Source: Candidatus Jettenia sp. AMX2 (lineage in GTDB: Bacteria; Planctomycetota; Brocadiia; Brocadiales; Brocadiaceae). From it: DNA of 64,000 bases. Every line of letters starts with the position of its first letter. Position 1 is the stretch's first letter. The position numbers were made by a program, and so were the translations under genes. Below the pieces are notes generated by a model. The model was given only the letters and a program-made list of their open reading frames with translations. It had not been told where the DNA came from and ran no database searches. The DNA is taken from NCBI GenBank assembly GCA_030583665.1, contig CP129469.1:2905043-2969042 (forward strand). The letters run 5' to 3'. Of the stretch, positions 1-8,662 are shown one piece after another.

Positions 1-381
1 AAGCTCCCGAATATCTTTTAAGCGGCTTGCCTGCTTGTTAATCAGATATTCAGATTCACCGGAGGTATACAAACGACGGGTGATACAAACCTCAGTGTAC
101 TCCAGTGGCAATAATCCTTTGGTATTCTGAATAGTCAGGGATACCTCCGCATAACCGAGGGATGGCCGTTTGTCCGTCCCGTTAAAGATTACATCGACCA
201 TTTCATTACCCCGCAATGATTTCACACTCTGTTCCCCAAGTACCCACTTAATTGCGTCTATTACGTTACTCTTTCCGCATCCGTTCGGCCCGACAATAAC
301 CGTTATTCCATCCTCAAAAGTAATTTCTGTCTTTTCTGCGAAGGATTTAAAACCAAATAATTCAAGTTTTTTCAGCTTCAT
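1..381 (-). CDS. smc: Chromosome segregation ATPase SMC, N-terminal part (runs off the window)
   Basis: The first 127 residues of an SMC/condensin ATPase, which organises and segregates chromosomes together with ScpA and ScpB. The start [14 protein letters not shown] is typical of SMC proteins and is followed by the Walker A loop GPNGCGKSN near residues 31-39 and the conserved stretch [10 protein letters not shown]. The remainder (coiled coils, hinge, Walker B) lies beyond position 1. The gene is transcribed out of the window, with a terminator just upstream that separates it from the neighbouring small gene. The identification is firm because the N-terminal ATP-binding motif is complete. Confidence 0.93.
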   Translation of the reverse strand, partial: MKLKKLELFGFKSFAEKTEITFEDGITVIVGPNGCGKSNVIDAIKWVLGEQSVKSLRGNEMVDVIFNGTDKRPSLGYAEVSLTIQNTKGLLPLEYTEVCITRRLYTSGESEYLINKQASRLKDIREL

Positions 382-408
382 GGTAATTAATTGAATCAAA
401 AAACTTAT

Positions 409-443
409 TAAAAAAAAGGGCGTTCCGATAAATCGGAGCGCCC
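409..443 (-). terminator. Rho-independent terminator of the small Lys-rich gene / nrd transcript
   Basis: An 11-bp stem (418-428 paired with 433-443, one G-U pair) with a TAAA loop. On the minus strand it is followed by a run of seven T (complement of 411-417). It would stop transcription from the nrd side just before the smc start at 381. Confidence 0.8.
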
Positions 444-562
444 CGTATTTCATTATACAAATCTCTGGTCCACGGAATAAAATATTGATAATATCATAAA
501 ATAATATCTCATTTAATCGTTGACTTTTTGTATGTTTACAAAATCTTTCATAGTTAAATAAT

Positions 563-649
563 TTAACATTTCTTTGAAGACTTCTTTGCCGGCGCCTTCT
601 TCCCTGCAACCTTTGTTTCCTTTTTTGGTGTACTCTTCTTTACCGCCAT
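563..649 (-). CDS. 28-residue lysine-rich basic peptide
   Basis: An open frame of 28 codons with 11 lysines, four alanines, a [12 protein letters not shown] tail and only one acidic residue. It resembles the low-complexity tails of histone H1-like bacterial proteins, which bind DNA or RNA non-specifically; that function is inference. Its Shine-Dalgarno sequence is exceptionally good: AAAGGGGGTGAT matches the ideal 16S complement at 11 of 12 bases, with 9 bases between the G-run and ATG. The frame starts 58 bases after the nrdG stop and is closed by a strong terminator at 409-443, so it is probably a real, well-translated gene. It is too short for most gene finders. A single C-terminal Cys is notable. 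Confidence 0.7.
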   Translation of the reverse strand: MAVKKSTPKKETKVAGKKAPAKKSSKKC

Positions 650-707
650 GGATAATCACCCCCTTTCCCGGATTACATTATGGTTAGGACCAAAAAGTAT
701 AATGAAA

Positions 708-1442
708 TTACCAATTCCGTTGCGAAATTCTTCCTTCTTCGCCACGTACACAACAGTAGTTGACATACTTATTTGCATGTGCTGCAAAATCTCTCAGTGT
801 CTCTGCCGGATACGGTGCGGCCGTTACCATTCCTGTGTCCAGACAATGCCCCGGCCTGAATGACTGAATAATATATCTTTGTGCGCCCTGAATAGCCATC
901 GCAATATCTTCAATATCATCGCCGTCCAATTGCGAGGGACACACGGTAGTGCGAAACTCATACTCAATGCCGCTTTGCATAATAATCTGTATGCTTTTTT
1001 TAATATCTTCAATATTGCAGGAGGTACCTGCAATTTGTTCGTACTTCTCTTTTCGGAGAGGAGCTTTAATATCCATCGCCACACAATCCAAAAGGTTCCT
1101 GCGGATCAGATATTCCAGCATGTAAGGATTTGTCCCGTTAGTATCCAGACGTACCCTGATTCCAGTCTCTTTTAGTGACTGAATAAGCACACTAAGATGC
1201 TTGTGCAGGGTTGGTTCACCACCGCTGATTACCACACCGTCCACCCAGCCACAGCTTTTCCATATTTTGCTGATTACAACATCAGGAGGAATTGATTCCA
1301 ACTCTTCCGGTGTCTGAATTAAATGGGGCGCATGGCAATACGGGCAGCGGAGATTACAGGTTGGTAGAAAAAGTATAGAAACGATTTTACCTTCCCATTC
1401 AATGAGACTGTTTTCTATAAATCCCTTAATCGGTATATCCAT
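708..1442 (-). CDS. nrdG: Anaerobic ribonucleotide reductase activating protein (radical SAM)
   Basis: A 244-residue radical SAM activase that places the glycyl radical on NrdD under anoxic conditions. The [4Fe-4S] motif CNLRCPYC (CX3CX2C) lies near residues 29-36, and GGEPTLH near residue 98 is the usual SAM-contact motif. It lies 52 bases downstream of nrdD on the same strand, after nrdR, which supports the role. Length and architecture match the NrdG2 type (radical SAM activases around 230 residues) more than the shorter E. coli-type NrdG. The alternative of a pyruvate-formate-lyase activase is unlikely next to nrdD. Confidence 0.9.
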   Translation of the reverse strand: MDIPIKGFIENSLIEWEGKIVSILFLPTCNLRCPYCHAPHLIQTPEELESIPPDVVISKIWKSCGWVDGVVISGGEPTLHKHLSVLIQSLKETGIRVRLDTNGTNPYMLEYLIRRNLLDCVAMDIKAPLRKEKYEQIAGTSCNIEDIKKSIQIIMQSGIEYEFRTTVCPSQLDGDDIEDIAMAIQGAQRYIIQSFRPGHCLDTGMVTAAPYPAETLRDFAAHANKYVNYCCVRGEEGRISQRNW

Positions 1443-1494
1443 TTACTGTGCCATCCGGTAAGTGTAATTCCGTTCCGATATTTCCCTGCAATAC

Positions 1495-3936
1495 TTACCA
1501 CTTTGCTGCATATGATTCCGCAAGCACCCCTTCGTTCTTCACCAGAAGGTCGCCAACGCTATAATTCCCCTTGTGCCTGTCAGCCAGTTCACCAATCTTG
1601 GATTTGTTCCAATTGTTAATACGGCTGAAATACCCTACGATTCTCGAAATGCCATACACATTTCTGGAACCGCAGTATCCGCAAATGTCCGTAAGTTTCT
1701 GGGTTACTCTTTTACAATCGTTACAAATAGTAAATTCAGGGGAGATCGTAATCTGGGCAGCCTGGGTATTCTTAAAGGTCTTTTTAACGAGATTCATAAT
1801 ACTCGCCGCCGAAGGTCTTCCTTCACCGACAAAAGCGTGAATAATCGCGCCGGATTCAATCATTGTATGAAACTTACTCTGCAGAAAAATGCGGGTTACC
1901 ATGTCTACCGGAGCATCGGGTCGTAAATGTACGCTATTGGTATAATAGAGTTCATCTCTTTCAGGGTTTCCTTTTACCACACCTGCTGCTTCAGGATAAT
2001 TTCTCACATCGATCTTTGCCAGCCTTCTGCTGGCGCTTTCGGCAGGGGATTCCTCAAGAGAAAATTTCAAATTGTGCTTTCTGCCCGCTTCTTTAACACG
2101 TTTATAGAAATGGGAGATAATCCTCAACCCTTGCCTCATCATATCATCACCTTCGTGGAGTTCTCTCCCCTCCATAAACTGCAGGCATTCGTTTAATCCC
2201 AAAATGCCTATAATATAGGTTGAGGTTTCCAAATCTACATAGGGGCGCCCATCCCTAGCTTTTTTGCCGATCTCCCAGAGAGGCATTTCCTGACCGGACA
2301 TCAGTATTTTGATAAACTTCTTTTTCTGCAAGTGCGCATCGATAGCAATATCGATGACCTTGTCAATCTCTCCGTAAAAAGCATCCCAATTTCCCCTTCC
2401 CGCCCTGTAAGCAGCCTGAGGGATATTTATGGTTATATTCTGAAATCCACAAAAACGCATACTCTCAGGGTGTTTGATCATGTAATTATCATCGATTGTT
2501 GTGCGTAAACGGCAGCAAGCAGAAAGCGTGATCTCATCCCGGTCAAAAATAAAATAGGGAACGCCATTTTCACTGGCAATCTGACAAGCATACTCCAGTA
2601 TTTCGTACTGTTTGGGATCATTCAATGTGTCTTCATTAATATGAAAATCACATTTTGGAAATGCAAAAGGATGCCGGTAACAATCCCCCTCACGCCATAC
2701 ATCGAGCATAGCAAGGGTAAATTGTCTGGCCGTTTCATCGTAATCCCCGTATGTTTTTCCTGTCGGCTTTCCACCAGGCCCGATAGCCGGGATATCCCTT
2801 AAATACCTCGGAATACCGGTGTGGATGTTGAAATCCAGGAATAATGTTTGCCCCCCCCGGGAAAAAGCACTCTGAGAGCAGCTAAAGATAAGGTGTTGGG
2901 CCTCTTGTTTCATCTCCTGATAGCTCATGCCTTCAAGGTAAGGGGCATACATAATATTGACATACGCAACTCCAAGGGCTCCGGCATAGTAGGCTTGCAT
3001 TGATGCCAGAAAAGTATTCAGGTGCCCTGTCAGAGTACGTGCGTGTTTTGCAGGTGCAGATTCCGTATCCAGGTTTTGGAGGGACAATCCGTATTTTTTT
3101 AAGTACTCAAGGGAATGCGAAGAACAGTATACCCTTGTCGGATAACCTAAATCGTGGATATGTATCTTCCCACTCAGGTGAGCATCGGCAACTTCCTTTG
3201 AGAAGACTTCCTGAAGGGCAAATTGTTTTAACGTATTTTCAGCAATTGCCAGGTTAATCGCTTCCGGATTATTTGTAGCAATGTTGCTGTTTTCCTTATT
3301 CTTTGACATGATTAACTCTTCAAGGTCATACTTGGGCATGCCGATTACCGTCTGTTTTTCGAGTTTCTTGTTATGGCCTCTCTCGAAGAGTTCGTTATCC
3401 ACTAGTTCACGTATTAAAGCAGTTGAAATACGGTTTAATCCCGAATCAAATACCCGTTGCTCTACAACGCCTGCAATTTCAGATGCCACTTCTTCCGATA
3501 TATCAGCTTCCTTTTTCAACGCTTCAGCAATTTTATTCTTATTCCAGGGAAACGTTTCGTCCTTTGTTTCTGTATTAACCATAAGAGAAACATCGGTTGT
3601 GTCTGTGCGCTTTTTGGTTTGTTTTCGCACCCGGAGGGATTCACGTATCCTTGTTCTTTTATCGCGGTAGAGAATGTATGCCTTAGCTGTTTTTGCGTGC
3701 CCGGTCTCAATAAGCACCTTTTCCACAATATCCTGTATATCCTCAATGCTGGGCATTTGTCCTGCATATTTCTTTTCAAGGAACATTGTAACAACAACTG
3801 CTAATTCATCAGCCAGGGAGCGATCTTCACCACCCACTGCCAGCGCAGATTTAAAGATAGCATCGGCAATCTTTTTCTCGTTAAATGGCACGAGCCTTCC
3901 GTCACGCTTTACTATATACTCTATTGTTGTATTCAC
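1495..3936 (-). CDS. nrdD: Anaerobic (class III) ribonucleoside-triphosphate reductase
   Basis: An 813-residue glycyl radical enzyme that reduces ribonucleoside triphosphates to deoxyribonucleotides without oxygen. The first ~90 residues (IVKRDGRLVPFNEKKI...) form an ATP-cone and a second cone-like segment follows around residues 110-200, so allosteric control is probably elaborate. The CCRL segment near residue 475 belongs to the catalytic barrel. Close to the C-terminus are a four-Cys zinc site (CNDC ... CGYC) and the glycyl radical loop (SRIVGYFSR). It sits between nrdR and nrdG in one operon. The two N-terminal cones make it longer than the ~700-residue E. coli enzyme. Confidence 0.95.
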   Translation of the reverse strand: MNTTIEYIVKRDGRLVPFNEKKIADAIFKSALAVGGEDRSLADELAVVVTMFLEKKYAGQMPSIEDIQDIVEKVLIETGHAKTAKAYILYRDKRTRIRESLRVRKQTKKRTDTTDVSLMVNTETKDETFPWNKNKIAEALKKEADISEEVASEIAGVVEQRVFDSGLNRISTALIRELVDNELFERGHNKKLEKQTVIGMPKYDLEELIMSKNKENSNIATNNPEAINLAIAENTLKQFALQEVFSKEVADAHLSGKIHIHDLGYPTRVYCSSHSLEYLKKYGLSLQNLDTESAPAKHARTLTGHLNTFLASMQAYYAGALGVAYVNIMYAPYLEGMSYQEMKQEAQHLIFSCSQSAFSRGGQTLFLDFNIHTGIPRYLRDIPAIGPGGKPTGKTYGDYDETARQFTLAMLDVWREGDCYRHPFAFPKCDFHINEDTLNDPKQYEILEYACQIASENGVPYFIFDRDEITLSACCRLRTTIDDNYMIKHPESMRFCGFQNITINIPQAAYRAGRGNWDAFYGEIDKVIDIAIDAHLQKKKFIKILMSGQEMPLWEIGKKARDGRPYVDLETSTYIIGILGLNECLQFMEGRELHEGDDMMRQGLRIISHFYKRVKEAGRKHNLKFSLEESPAESASRRLAKIDVRNYPEAAGVVKGNPERDELYYTNSVHLRPDAPVDMVTRIFLQSKFHTMIESGAIIHAFVGEGRPSAASIMNLVKKTFKNTQAAQITISPEFTICNDCKRVTQKLTDICGYCGSRNVYGISRIVGYFSRINNWNKSKIGELADRHKGNYSVGDLLVKNEGVLAESYAAKW

Positions 3937-3970
3937 CTTTTTCCTCCAGCCTAATGTTTAACAGGTCTTA

Positions 3971-4441
3971 TTATCGTTTTTCTTTCTTTATGCCGTTCAT
4001 AAATGGCTCCAGCTCGTGAATAAATTCTGATATGTCTTTAAATTCCCGATATACGGATGCAAACCTTACATAAGCCACCATATCCAGTATCCTTAATTTC
4101 TGCATTACCAGGGTTCCGATAAAACTCGAACTTACCTCTCTGTCGAATTTGTTATAAATTTCACGCTCAATCTCATTGATGATGTTTTCCAGAGTATCTG
4201 TTGATATAGCCCTTTTTTCACACGCCTTCAGCAATCCTGCAAGTATCTTTTTACGGTCAAACATCTCCCGGCTCCCGTCTTTTTTAATTACCCGGAGCGG
4301 ATTCTCTTCAATCCGTTCATAGGTAGTATACCGTCGACCGCAATTTAAACACTCTCGCCTGCGCTTAATACTGTGTCCATCTATTGATGTGCGGGAGTTG
4401 ATCACTTTATCATTATCCGCTTTACAAAATAAACATTGCAT
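3971..4441 (-). CDS. nrdR: Transcriptional repressor NrdR
   Basis: A 156-residue repressor of ribonucleotide reductase genes that senses dATP/ATP through an ATP-cone. The N-terminal zinc ribbon is MQCLFCKAD with a second pair CLNCGRR near residues 34-38; the cone begins at about residue 48 (PLRVIKKDGSREMFDRKKI). It starts the nrdR-nrdD-nrdG operon, with 34 bases to nrdD. The 284 bases upstream (4442-4725) hold no gene; they are very AT-rich with alternating AT tracts near 4620-4670 and presumably carry the promoter. No convincing NrdR box pair could be assigned by eye. Confidence 0.95.
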   Translation of the reverse strand: MQCLFCKADNDKVINSRTSIDGHSIKRRRECLNCGRRYTTYERIEENPLRVIKKDGSREMFDRKKILAGLLKACEKRAISTDTLENIINEIEREIYNKFDREVSSSFIGTLVMQKLRILDMVAYVRFASVYREFKDISEFIHELEPFMNGIKKEKR

Positions 4442-4725
4442 AGGGCACTTTCGTAACTTCTAAAAACCTGATACCTTAGGTATTCAATTTGTGTACAAAA
4501 GGCAAAACTATTCGAAGTAAAATCACTTAACTGTCTGCCATTGAATAATTAATGGTTTTTCTCCACGCTCCATTACCTTTTGTACGTTGTTACTGCCACT
4601 CCATTCAGGGGCATTTTTCAAATATATATATTGATGACTTGATTATATATCATACAAGATATAGTCATGTCAAGCGTATTTACAAAAAATTTTTATTTTT
4701 TGTAAAAAATGTTATATTTCCCCTT

Positions 4726-6120
4726 TCAATGACACATAAGTCGTTTGCGAAGTCTTGCTCTGTATCCTCCGTCACCGCCTTCCATGCCGGGTAAATAATA
4801 CTGTTCTTCATCCAGGGAAAAGCCAGGCTCATTATTTAAAAATTTTTCTATAACTTCCTGATTCTCTTCAGGTTCTATACTGCAGGTAGCATAAACTAAC
4901 TTACCATCATCTTTCAACAGGGAAGCACCGGTTTTCAGTATTGAATATTGCAGATAAGCCAGTCTTTTTATATCTTCTTCTTTTATCCGCCACCGTGCCT
5001 CTGCACGGCGTGACAGTACGCCTGTATTCGAACAGGGTGCATCTATGAGTATCCGGTCGAAGATACTTTTCAAAGGAGCCATACCCCAGGATGCATTACC
5101 ACATATACAATAGATATTATGAATGCCCATCCTGCTGCAATTTTCTTTTAAGAGGAGCAACCGCTTTCGTGAACTATCCAATGCATATAACTTACCGCTG
5201 TCGTTTAGGAACTCTGAAATGTGAGTTGCCTTTCCTCCGGGTGCTGCACACATATCAAGAACGGTGTTTGATTTTTCTAATTTGAGAAAATGAGTAACCT
5301 TCATAGCTGATATGTCCTGTACATAGAATAATCCTTCTGCAAACCCTGGTATTTCAACAACGGAAATGTTGTCGATCTGCATGGCATCGTTGATGATTTG
5401 TGGGTGAATGCCATGTTTATTAAAAAGTTCTGTAAATTCTTCCGGAGATACTTTTTTGCGATTAATACGGAGGAATAATTTTGGGGGAAGATTATTTATT
5501 TTGCAGATTTCAATCGTCTTTTCTTTCCCGTAGCGATGAATCCAGCGCTTTATTAACCACTCGGGATGACTATAATTACATGCTATATAAGAAGCAGGCT
5601 GCCTGGAAGGGTCTGGCAGGATGTCATGTTGAAAAATACACCATGTATTCTCTCTTCTGTACAACGCCTTCCGGAGATCAACAACCTCATGTTGCTGAGC
5701 GGATTTTTTCTGAATATTTCTTTCGGCGGATCTCAGAACTGCATTGGTGAATTTAACGGCATGTTTCCGGTGCACTAACTTTTTAACAAGCTCAACCGAG
5801 GTATTTACTGCAGCAAAAATGGGGACTTTGTCCAAATAGATAATTTGATACAAGGCCAATCGCAGGGCATACAATACGGGAGGCTCTATCCGGCGTAACG
5901 GAGTTTTTGAAAAAAAGGCAATAAGTGTGTCCAGGGCTAGCTGGTGGATGATACAACCTTTTGTGAGTTCTGTAAGAAGTTTTTTATCAAGGCCGGATAA
6001 GTCTCCCCTGGCACATCTTTCTGCAATAAGTTTTTGTGCAAAGACATCTTTTTCATCAATCTCTTGTAAAATGCGGATACATTCATAACGGACATCTGCT
6101 TTATGTGAGGAACTTTTCAA
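4726..6120 (-). CDS. rsmB: 16S rRNA (cytosine-967-C5)-methyltransferase RsmB
   Basis: A 464-residue SAM-dependent enzyme that methylates C967 of 16S rRNA. It has an N-terminal NusB-like RNA-binding domain (about residues 1-150) and a C-terminal Rossmann methyltransferase domain. Visible motifs are the SAM loop VLDMCAAPGGKATHI, the IDAPCSNTGV motif with the acceptor Cys, and the catalytic TCSI motif (VYATCSIEPEENQEVI). It overlaps the DUF116 gene by 20 bases, which suggests translational coupling, and closes the def-fmt-DUF116-rsmB run. Length is normal for the family. Confidence 0.93.
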   Translation of the reverse strand: MKSSSHKADVRYECIRILQEIDEKDVFAQKLIAERCARGDLSGLDKKLLTELTKGCIIHQLALDTLIAFFSKTPLRRIEPPVLYALRLALYQIIYLDKVPIFAAVNTSVELVKKLVHRKHAVKFTNAVLRSAERNIQKKSAQQHEVVDLRKALYRRENTWCIFQHDILPDPSRQPASYIACNYSHPEWLIKRWIHRYGKEKTIEICKINNLPPKLFLRINRKKVSPEEFTELFNKHGIHPQIINDAMQIDNISVVEIPGFAEGLFYVQDISAMKVTHFLKLEKSNTVLDMCAAPGGKATHISEFLNDSGKLYALDSSRKRLLLLKENCSRMGIHNIYCICGNASWGMAPLKSIFDRILIDAPCSNTGVLSRRAEARWRIKEEDIKRLAYLQYSILKTGASLLKDDGKLVYATCSIEPEENQEVIEKFLNNEPGFSLDEEQYYLPGMEGGDGGYRARLRKRLMCH

Positions 6121-6544
6121 TTGCTTCTCTTACCTCATCGAGGTATACATCCGTATCCTTGCAATACCCATGAGGTCTCACATTAGGCACTGCGAATACA
6201 GCTTTTGACATAGCGGCCATCAAGCCTGTTCTCAGCTCCTTTTCACAGGCAATAGCAATTACCCCATGTATATCCTCGGCCATTACTCTTTGAAGGGCTG
6301 CCCGTCCTCCGCTTGCTATGGAAATGTTTACTCCATATTTTTCAGAGAATTCCAGCAAATCTTTGATCTTACACTTTCCGCATCGTTTGCACTCATTTAA
6401 ATCATTTTTGACATTCTGCTTGCATTGCGAACTCTGTATGCAATGAGGAAACAAAAGTAGCAAATTTTTCGGAGAACACTTCTTTCTCCGGAATTTTAAC
6501 ATGAGGTTATTGATAGAAACAAATTGTTTATCAATAAATTCCAT
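6101..6544 (-). CDS. DUF116 family protein
   Basis: A 147-residue DUF116 protein of unknown function. It has the family hallmark of a Cys-rich segment: PHCIQSSQC followed by CKRCGKCKI, then a conserved GVIAIACEKEL segment and NVRPHGYCKDT near the end. The cysteines suggest a metal or Fe-S site (inference). Many family members carry N-terminal membrane helices; none is seen here. The gene sits between fmt and rsmB, a neighbourhood often seen for DUF116 in anaerobes, hinting at a role linked to translation initiation or rRNA modification. Overlap with rsmB is 20 bases. Confidence 0.8.
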   Translation of the reverse strand: MEFIDKQFVSINNLMLKFRRKKCSPKNLLLLFPHCIQSSQCKQNVKNDLNECKRCGKCKIKDLLEFSEKYGVNISIASGGRAALQRVMAEDIHGVIAIACEKELRTGLMAAMSKAVFAVPNVRPHGYCKDTDVYLDEVREAIEKFLT

Positions 6545-6586
6545 AGTACCTGCCTTTTCATGAATGAAATATTACAATGTTTATAT

Positions 6587-7549
6587 TTAGCCTGATACAA
6601 ACATATCCTGAACAGATATTTTATGACCGCGGAGATACTCAGAGACGTCCATTGCCCGCCCGCCTTCTGGCTGCAACCGTGTAATACAAATAAAACTGTC
6701 ACCGGTAACTACATGGATTCCGCATTGAGCCACCTCAATTACCGCTCCAGGGTTCTGGGCTGTCTTCACTGCCGAATCATGATGAATCTGCGTCTTTCTG
6801 AGAAGAATTCTTTGCTTTTCCCGGGTGTTACCTTTCATATAATACGTGTAAGCCCCTGGCGTTGGAGTTACACCGCGTATCCTGTTATGGATTTTCTGTG
6901 TTTCCTGATGCCAGATAATTAATCCATCTTCTTTCGTCAATTTAGGAGCAAAACTTACTTTACTCTCATCTTGTTTTGTATAGGTTACTTTCTCTGCTTC
7001 AAGGAGATCAAGTATTTCCGGCAGCAAATCTGCACTCAGGGAAGCGAGTCTTTTTTCAAGCTCTCCGGCAGTTTCATCAGGAAATATCGGCGTTTCTTTT
7101 TGGGCAATAATATCACCGGCATCCATTTTATTAACCATAACGATAGCAGTAACACCTGTTTTCGTCTCACCCTGAATAATCGCATGGTTAGCAGGGGCTG
7201 CCCCGCGATATTTGGGAAGTAAAGAGGCGTGGATATTAATACATTGATTCCGGGGTATCCGGAGAACTGCCTGAGACAGGAATTGCCCGAAGGCCACAAC
7301 AACGATACAGTCGGGAGATAGCGCCTGGAGTTGTTTCACGGTATCTTCATGATTAATATTAACAGGCTGAATAATCTTCAATCCCAATGCCAGCGCAGCT
7401 TCTTTTATTGCTGACGAACTCAGTATTTTGCTTCTGCCTTTTGGTTTGTCTGGTTGTGTAATAACTGCGAGAATCTTATGCGTTGATTTTGCCAATGAAT
7501 TTAAGCTGGGAACTGCAAATTCCGGGGTTCCCACAAAAACGATATTCAT
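6587..7549 (-). CDS. fmt: Methionyl-tRNA formyltransferase
   Basis: A 320-residue enzyme that formylates Met-tRNAfMet using 10-formyltetrahydrofolate. The N-terminal formyltransferase domain starts with MNIVFVGTPEFAVPSL and contains the folate loop around NIHASLLPKYRGAAP, with the catalytic Asn-His pair. The C-terminal OB-like tRNA-binding domain starts near residue 205. It lies downstream of def with a 52-base gap, the classical partnership of formylation and deformylation. Confidence 0.95.
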   Translation of the reverse strand: MNIVFVGTPEFAVPSLNSLAKSTHKILAVITQPDKPKGRSKILSSSAIKEAALALGLKIIQPVNINHEDTVKQLQALSPDCIVVVAFGQFLSQAVLRIPRNQCINIHASLLPKYRGAAPANHAIIQGETKTGVTAIVMVNKMDAGDIIAQKETPIFPDETAGELEKRLASLSADLLPEILDLLEAEKVTYTKQDESKVSFAPKLTKEDGLIIWHQETQKIHNRIRGVTPTPGAYTYYMKGNTREKQRILLRKTQIHHDSAVKTAQNPGAVIEVAQCGIHVVTGDSFICITRLQPEGGRAMDVSEYLRGHKISVQDMFVSG

Positions 7550-7601
7550 TTATTAAATAACCGCTCCGTGCCTGTAATTTTTATGCCTATGCAGGTATCA
7601 G

Positions 7602-8120
7602 TTACACAGAAACCTTACTGCCTCCGACCTTAAATGATCGCTCAAATTCTTTTAATTGATGAGATATAGACAACCGGTTTGCAGGACTTATCTTGTCAAT
7701 AAAGAGAATGCCGTCCAGATGATCCATTTCGTGTTGCCAGGCGCGCGCAGCCAAACCTTCTGCCTCTATCTCTATCTCTTGTCCTTTCAGATTGTAGGCA
7801 CGCGCTTTAATTTTCTGAGCCCGTATGACCTTGCCGGTAATACCCGGGAGGCTTAAGCAACCCTCTTCTTTGTTTAATTCTCCCGTTCCCTCTATAATTG
7901 TTGGATTAATAAACACTTTCTCTTCGTATGTATCTCCCCCAACATCGATAATAAAGAGACGGACGGACCATCCCGTTTGTGGCGCTGCCAATCCAATTCC
8001 TTTGGCCTGGCACATCAGTTCCATCATATCTTCTACCTTTTGATGCACCTCTTTATTGATTTCTGTTAATGGTTTTGCCTTCTTGCGAAGTATCGGGTCC
8101 GGATAGATAATAATATTCAT
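7602..8120 (-). CDS. def: Peptide deformylase
   Basis: A 172-residue metalloenzyme that removes the formyl group from nascent proteins. All three active-site motifs are present: GIGLAAPQ (about residues 41-48), EGCLSLP (metal-binding Cys) and QHEMDHLDG with the HEXXH metal site. It heads the def-fmt-DUF116-rsmB set on the minus strand. Length is usual. Confidence 0.96.
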   Translation of the reverse strand: MNIIIYPDPILRKKAKPLTEINKEVHQKVEDMMELMCQAKGIGLAAPQTGWSVRLFIIDVGGDTYEEKVFINPTIIEGTGELNKEEGCLSLPGITGKVIRAQKIKARAYNLKGQEIEIEAEGLAARAWQHEMDHLDGILFIDKISPANRLSISHQLKEFERSFKVGGSKVSV

Positions 8121-8260
8121 CGTTTGATATATGTTACTTGTTTTTAAAGGTATGAAAAAATAACAACAACCCTACACAATTGTTCACGAACTGCTTACTC
8201 AATGACTATAATACAAAAGGAAAAGAAATGCAAGCTTCTTTCGGTTTCTTGTTTTTCATA

Positions 8261-8289
8261 TTGACTTTAAATCTTAAATTACATACAGT
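8261..8289 (+). promoter_or_regulatory. Possible sigma-70 promoter of rpsT
   Basis: TTGACT (8261-8266) and TACAGT (8284-8289) separated by 17 bases, about 85 bases upstream of the rpsT start. A small palindrome TACATA-CAG-TATGTA overlaps the -10 element. Assigned by similarity to the consensus only. Confidence 0.4.
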
Positions 8290-8373
8290 ATGTATTATTA
8301 TAATTTTGCATGTGGTAATTAACGTTTAACATGTATGTGTAGTAATTTTACAAACAGGAGGAATTGGAAAACA

Positions 8374-8658
8374 ATGCCTACAACGAAATCTGCTGAAAAA
8401 AGGCTTAGGCAGAATGTAAAGCGTAATTTGAGAAACAAAATACATAAATCTGCTTTAAGAGGACAAATAAAGAAATTTTTAGGCTCTCTGAAAGAGGGAA
8501 ATATACAAACAACAGAAGAAGAATTACGTCTGACGGTAAAGAAGCTGGATAAGAGCGTTTCCCGCGGAATTTTACATAAAAAAGCAGCTAGCAGGAAAAA
8601 ATCGCGGCTTATGAAGAAGCTTAGCCAGACACAAACTGCTTTACAACAGAAAAAATAA
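8374..8658 (+). CDS. rpsT: 30S ribosomal protein S20
   Basis: A 94-residue basic helical protein that binds the body of 16S rRNA. The start MPTTKSAEKRLRQNVKRN is the canonical S20 beginning, and the AGGAGG sequence at 8357-8362 is correctly spaced for the ATG at 8374; an upstream in-frame ATG at 8335 is therefore not used. The typical lysine/arginine repeats and the segment GILHKKAASRKKSRLMKKL near the C-terminus fit S20. It stops only 4 bases from the end of the convergent deacetylase gene. Confidence 0.95.
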   Translation: MPTTKSAEKRLRQNVKRNLRNKIHKSALRGQIKKFLGSLKEGNIQTTEEELRLTVKKLDKSVSRGILHKKAASRKKSRLMKKLSQTQTALQQKK

Positions 8659-8662
8659 TGAA

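Noticed and set aside
648-863. Plus-strand gene over the nrdG end
   Set aside because: It lies opposite the lysine-rich gene and nrdG, with no ribosome-binding site and no recognisable protein features.
4600-4690. NrdR boxes upstream of nrdR
   Set aside because: The AT-rich tracts share only about half of the positions with the known box, and no correctly spaced pair was found.
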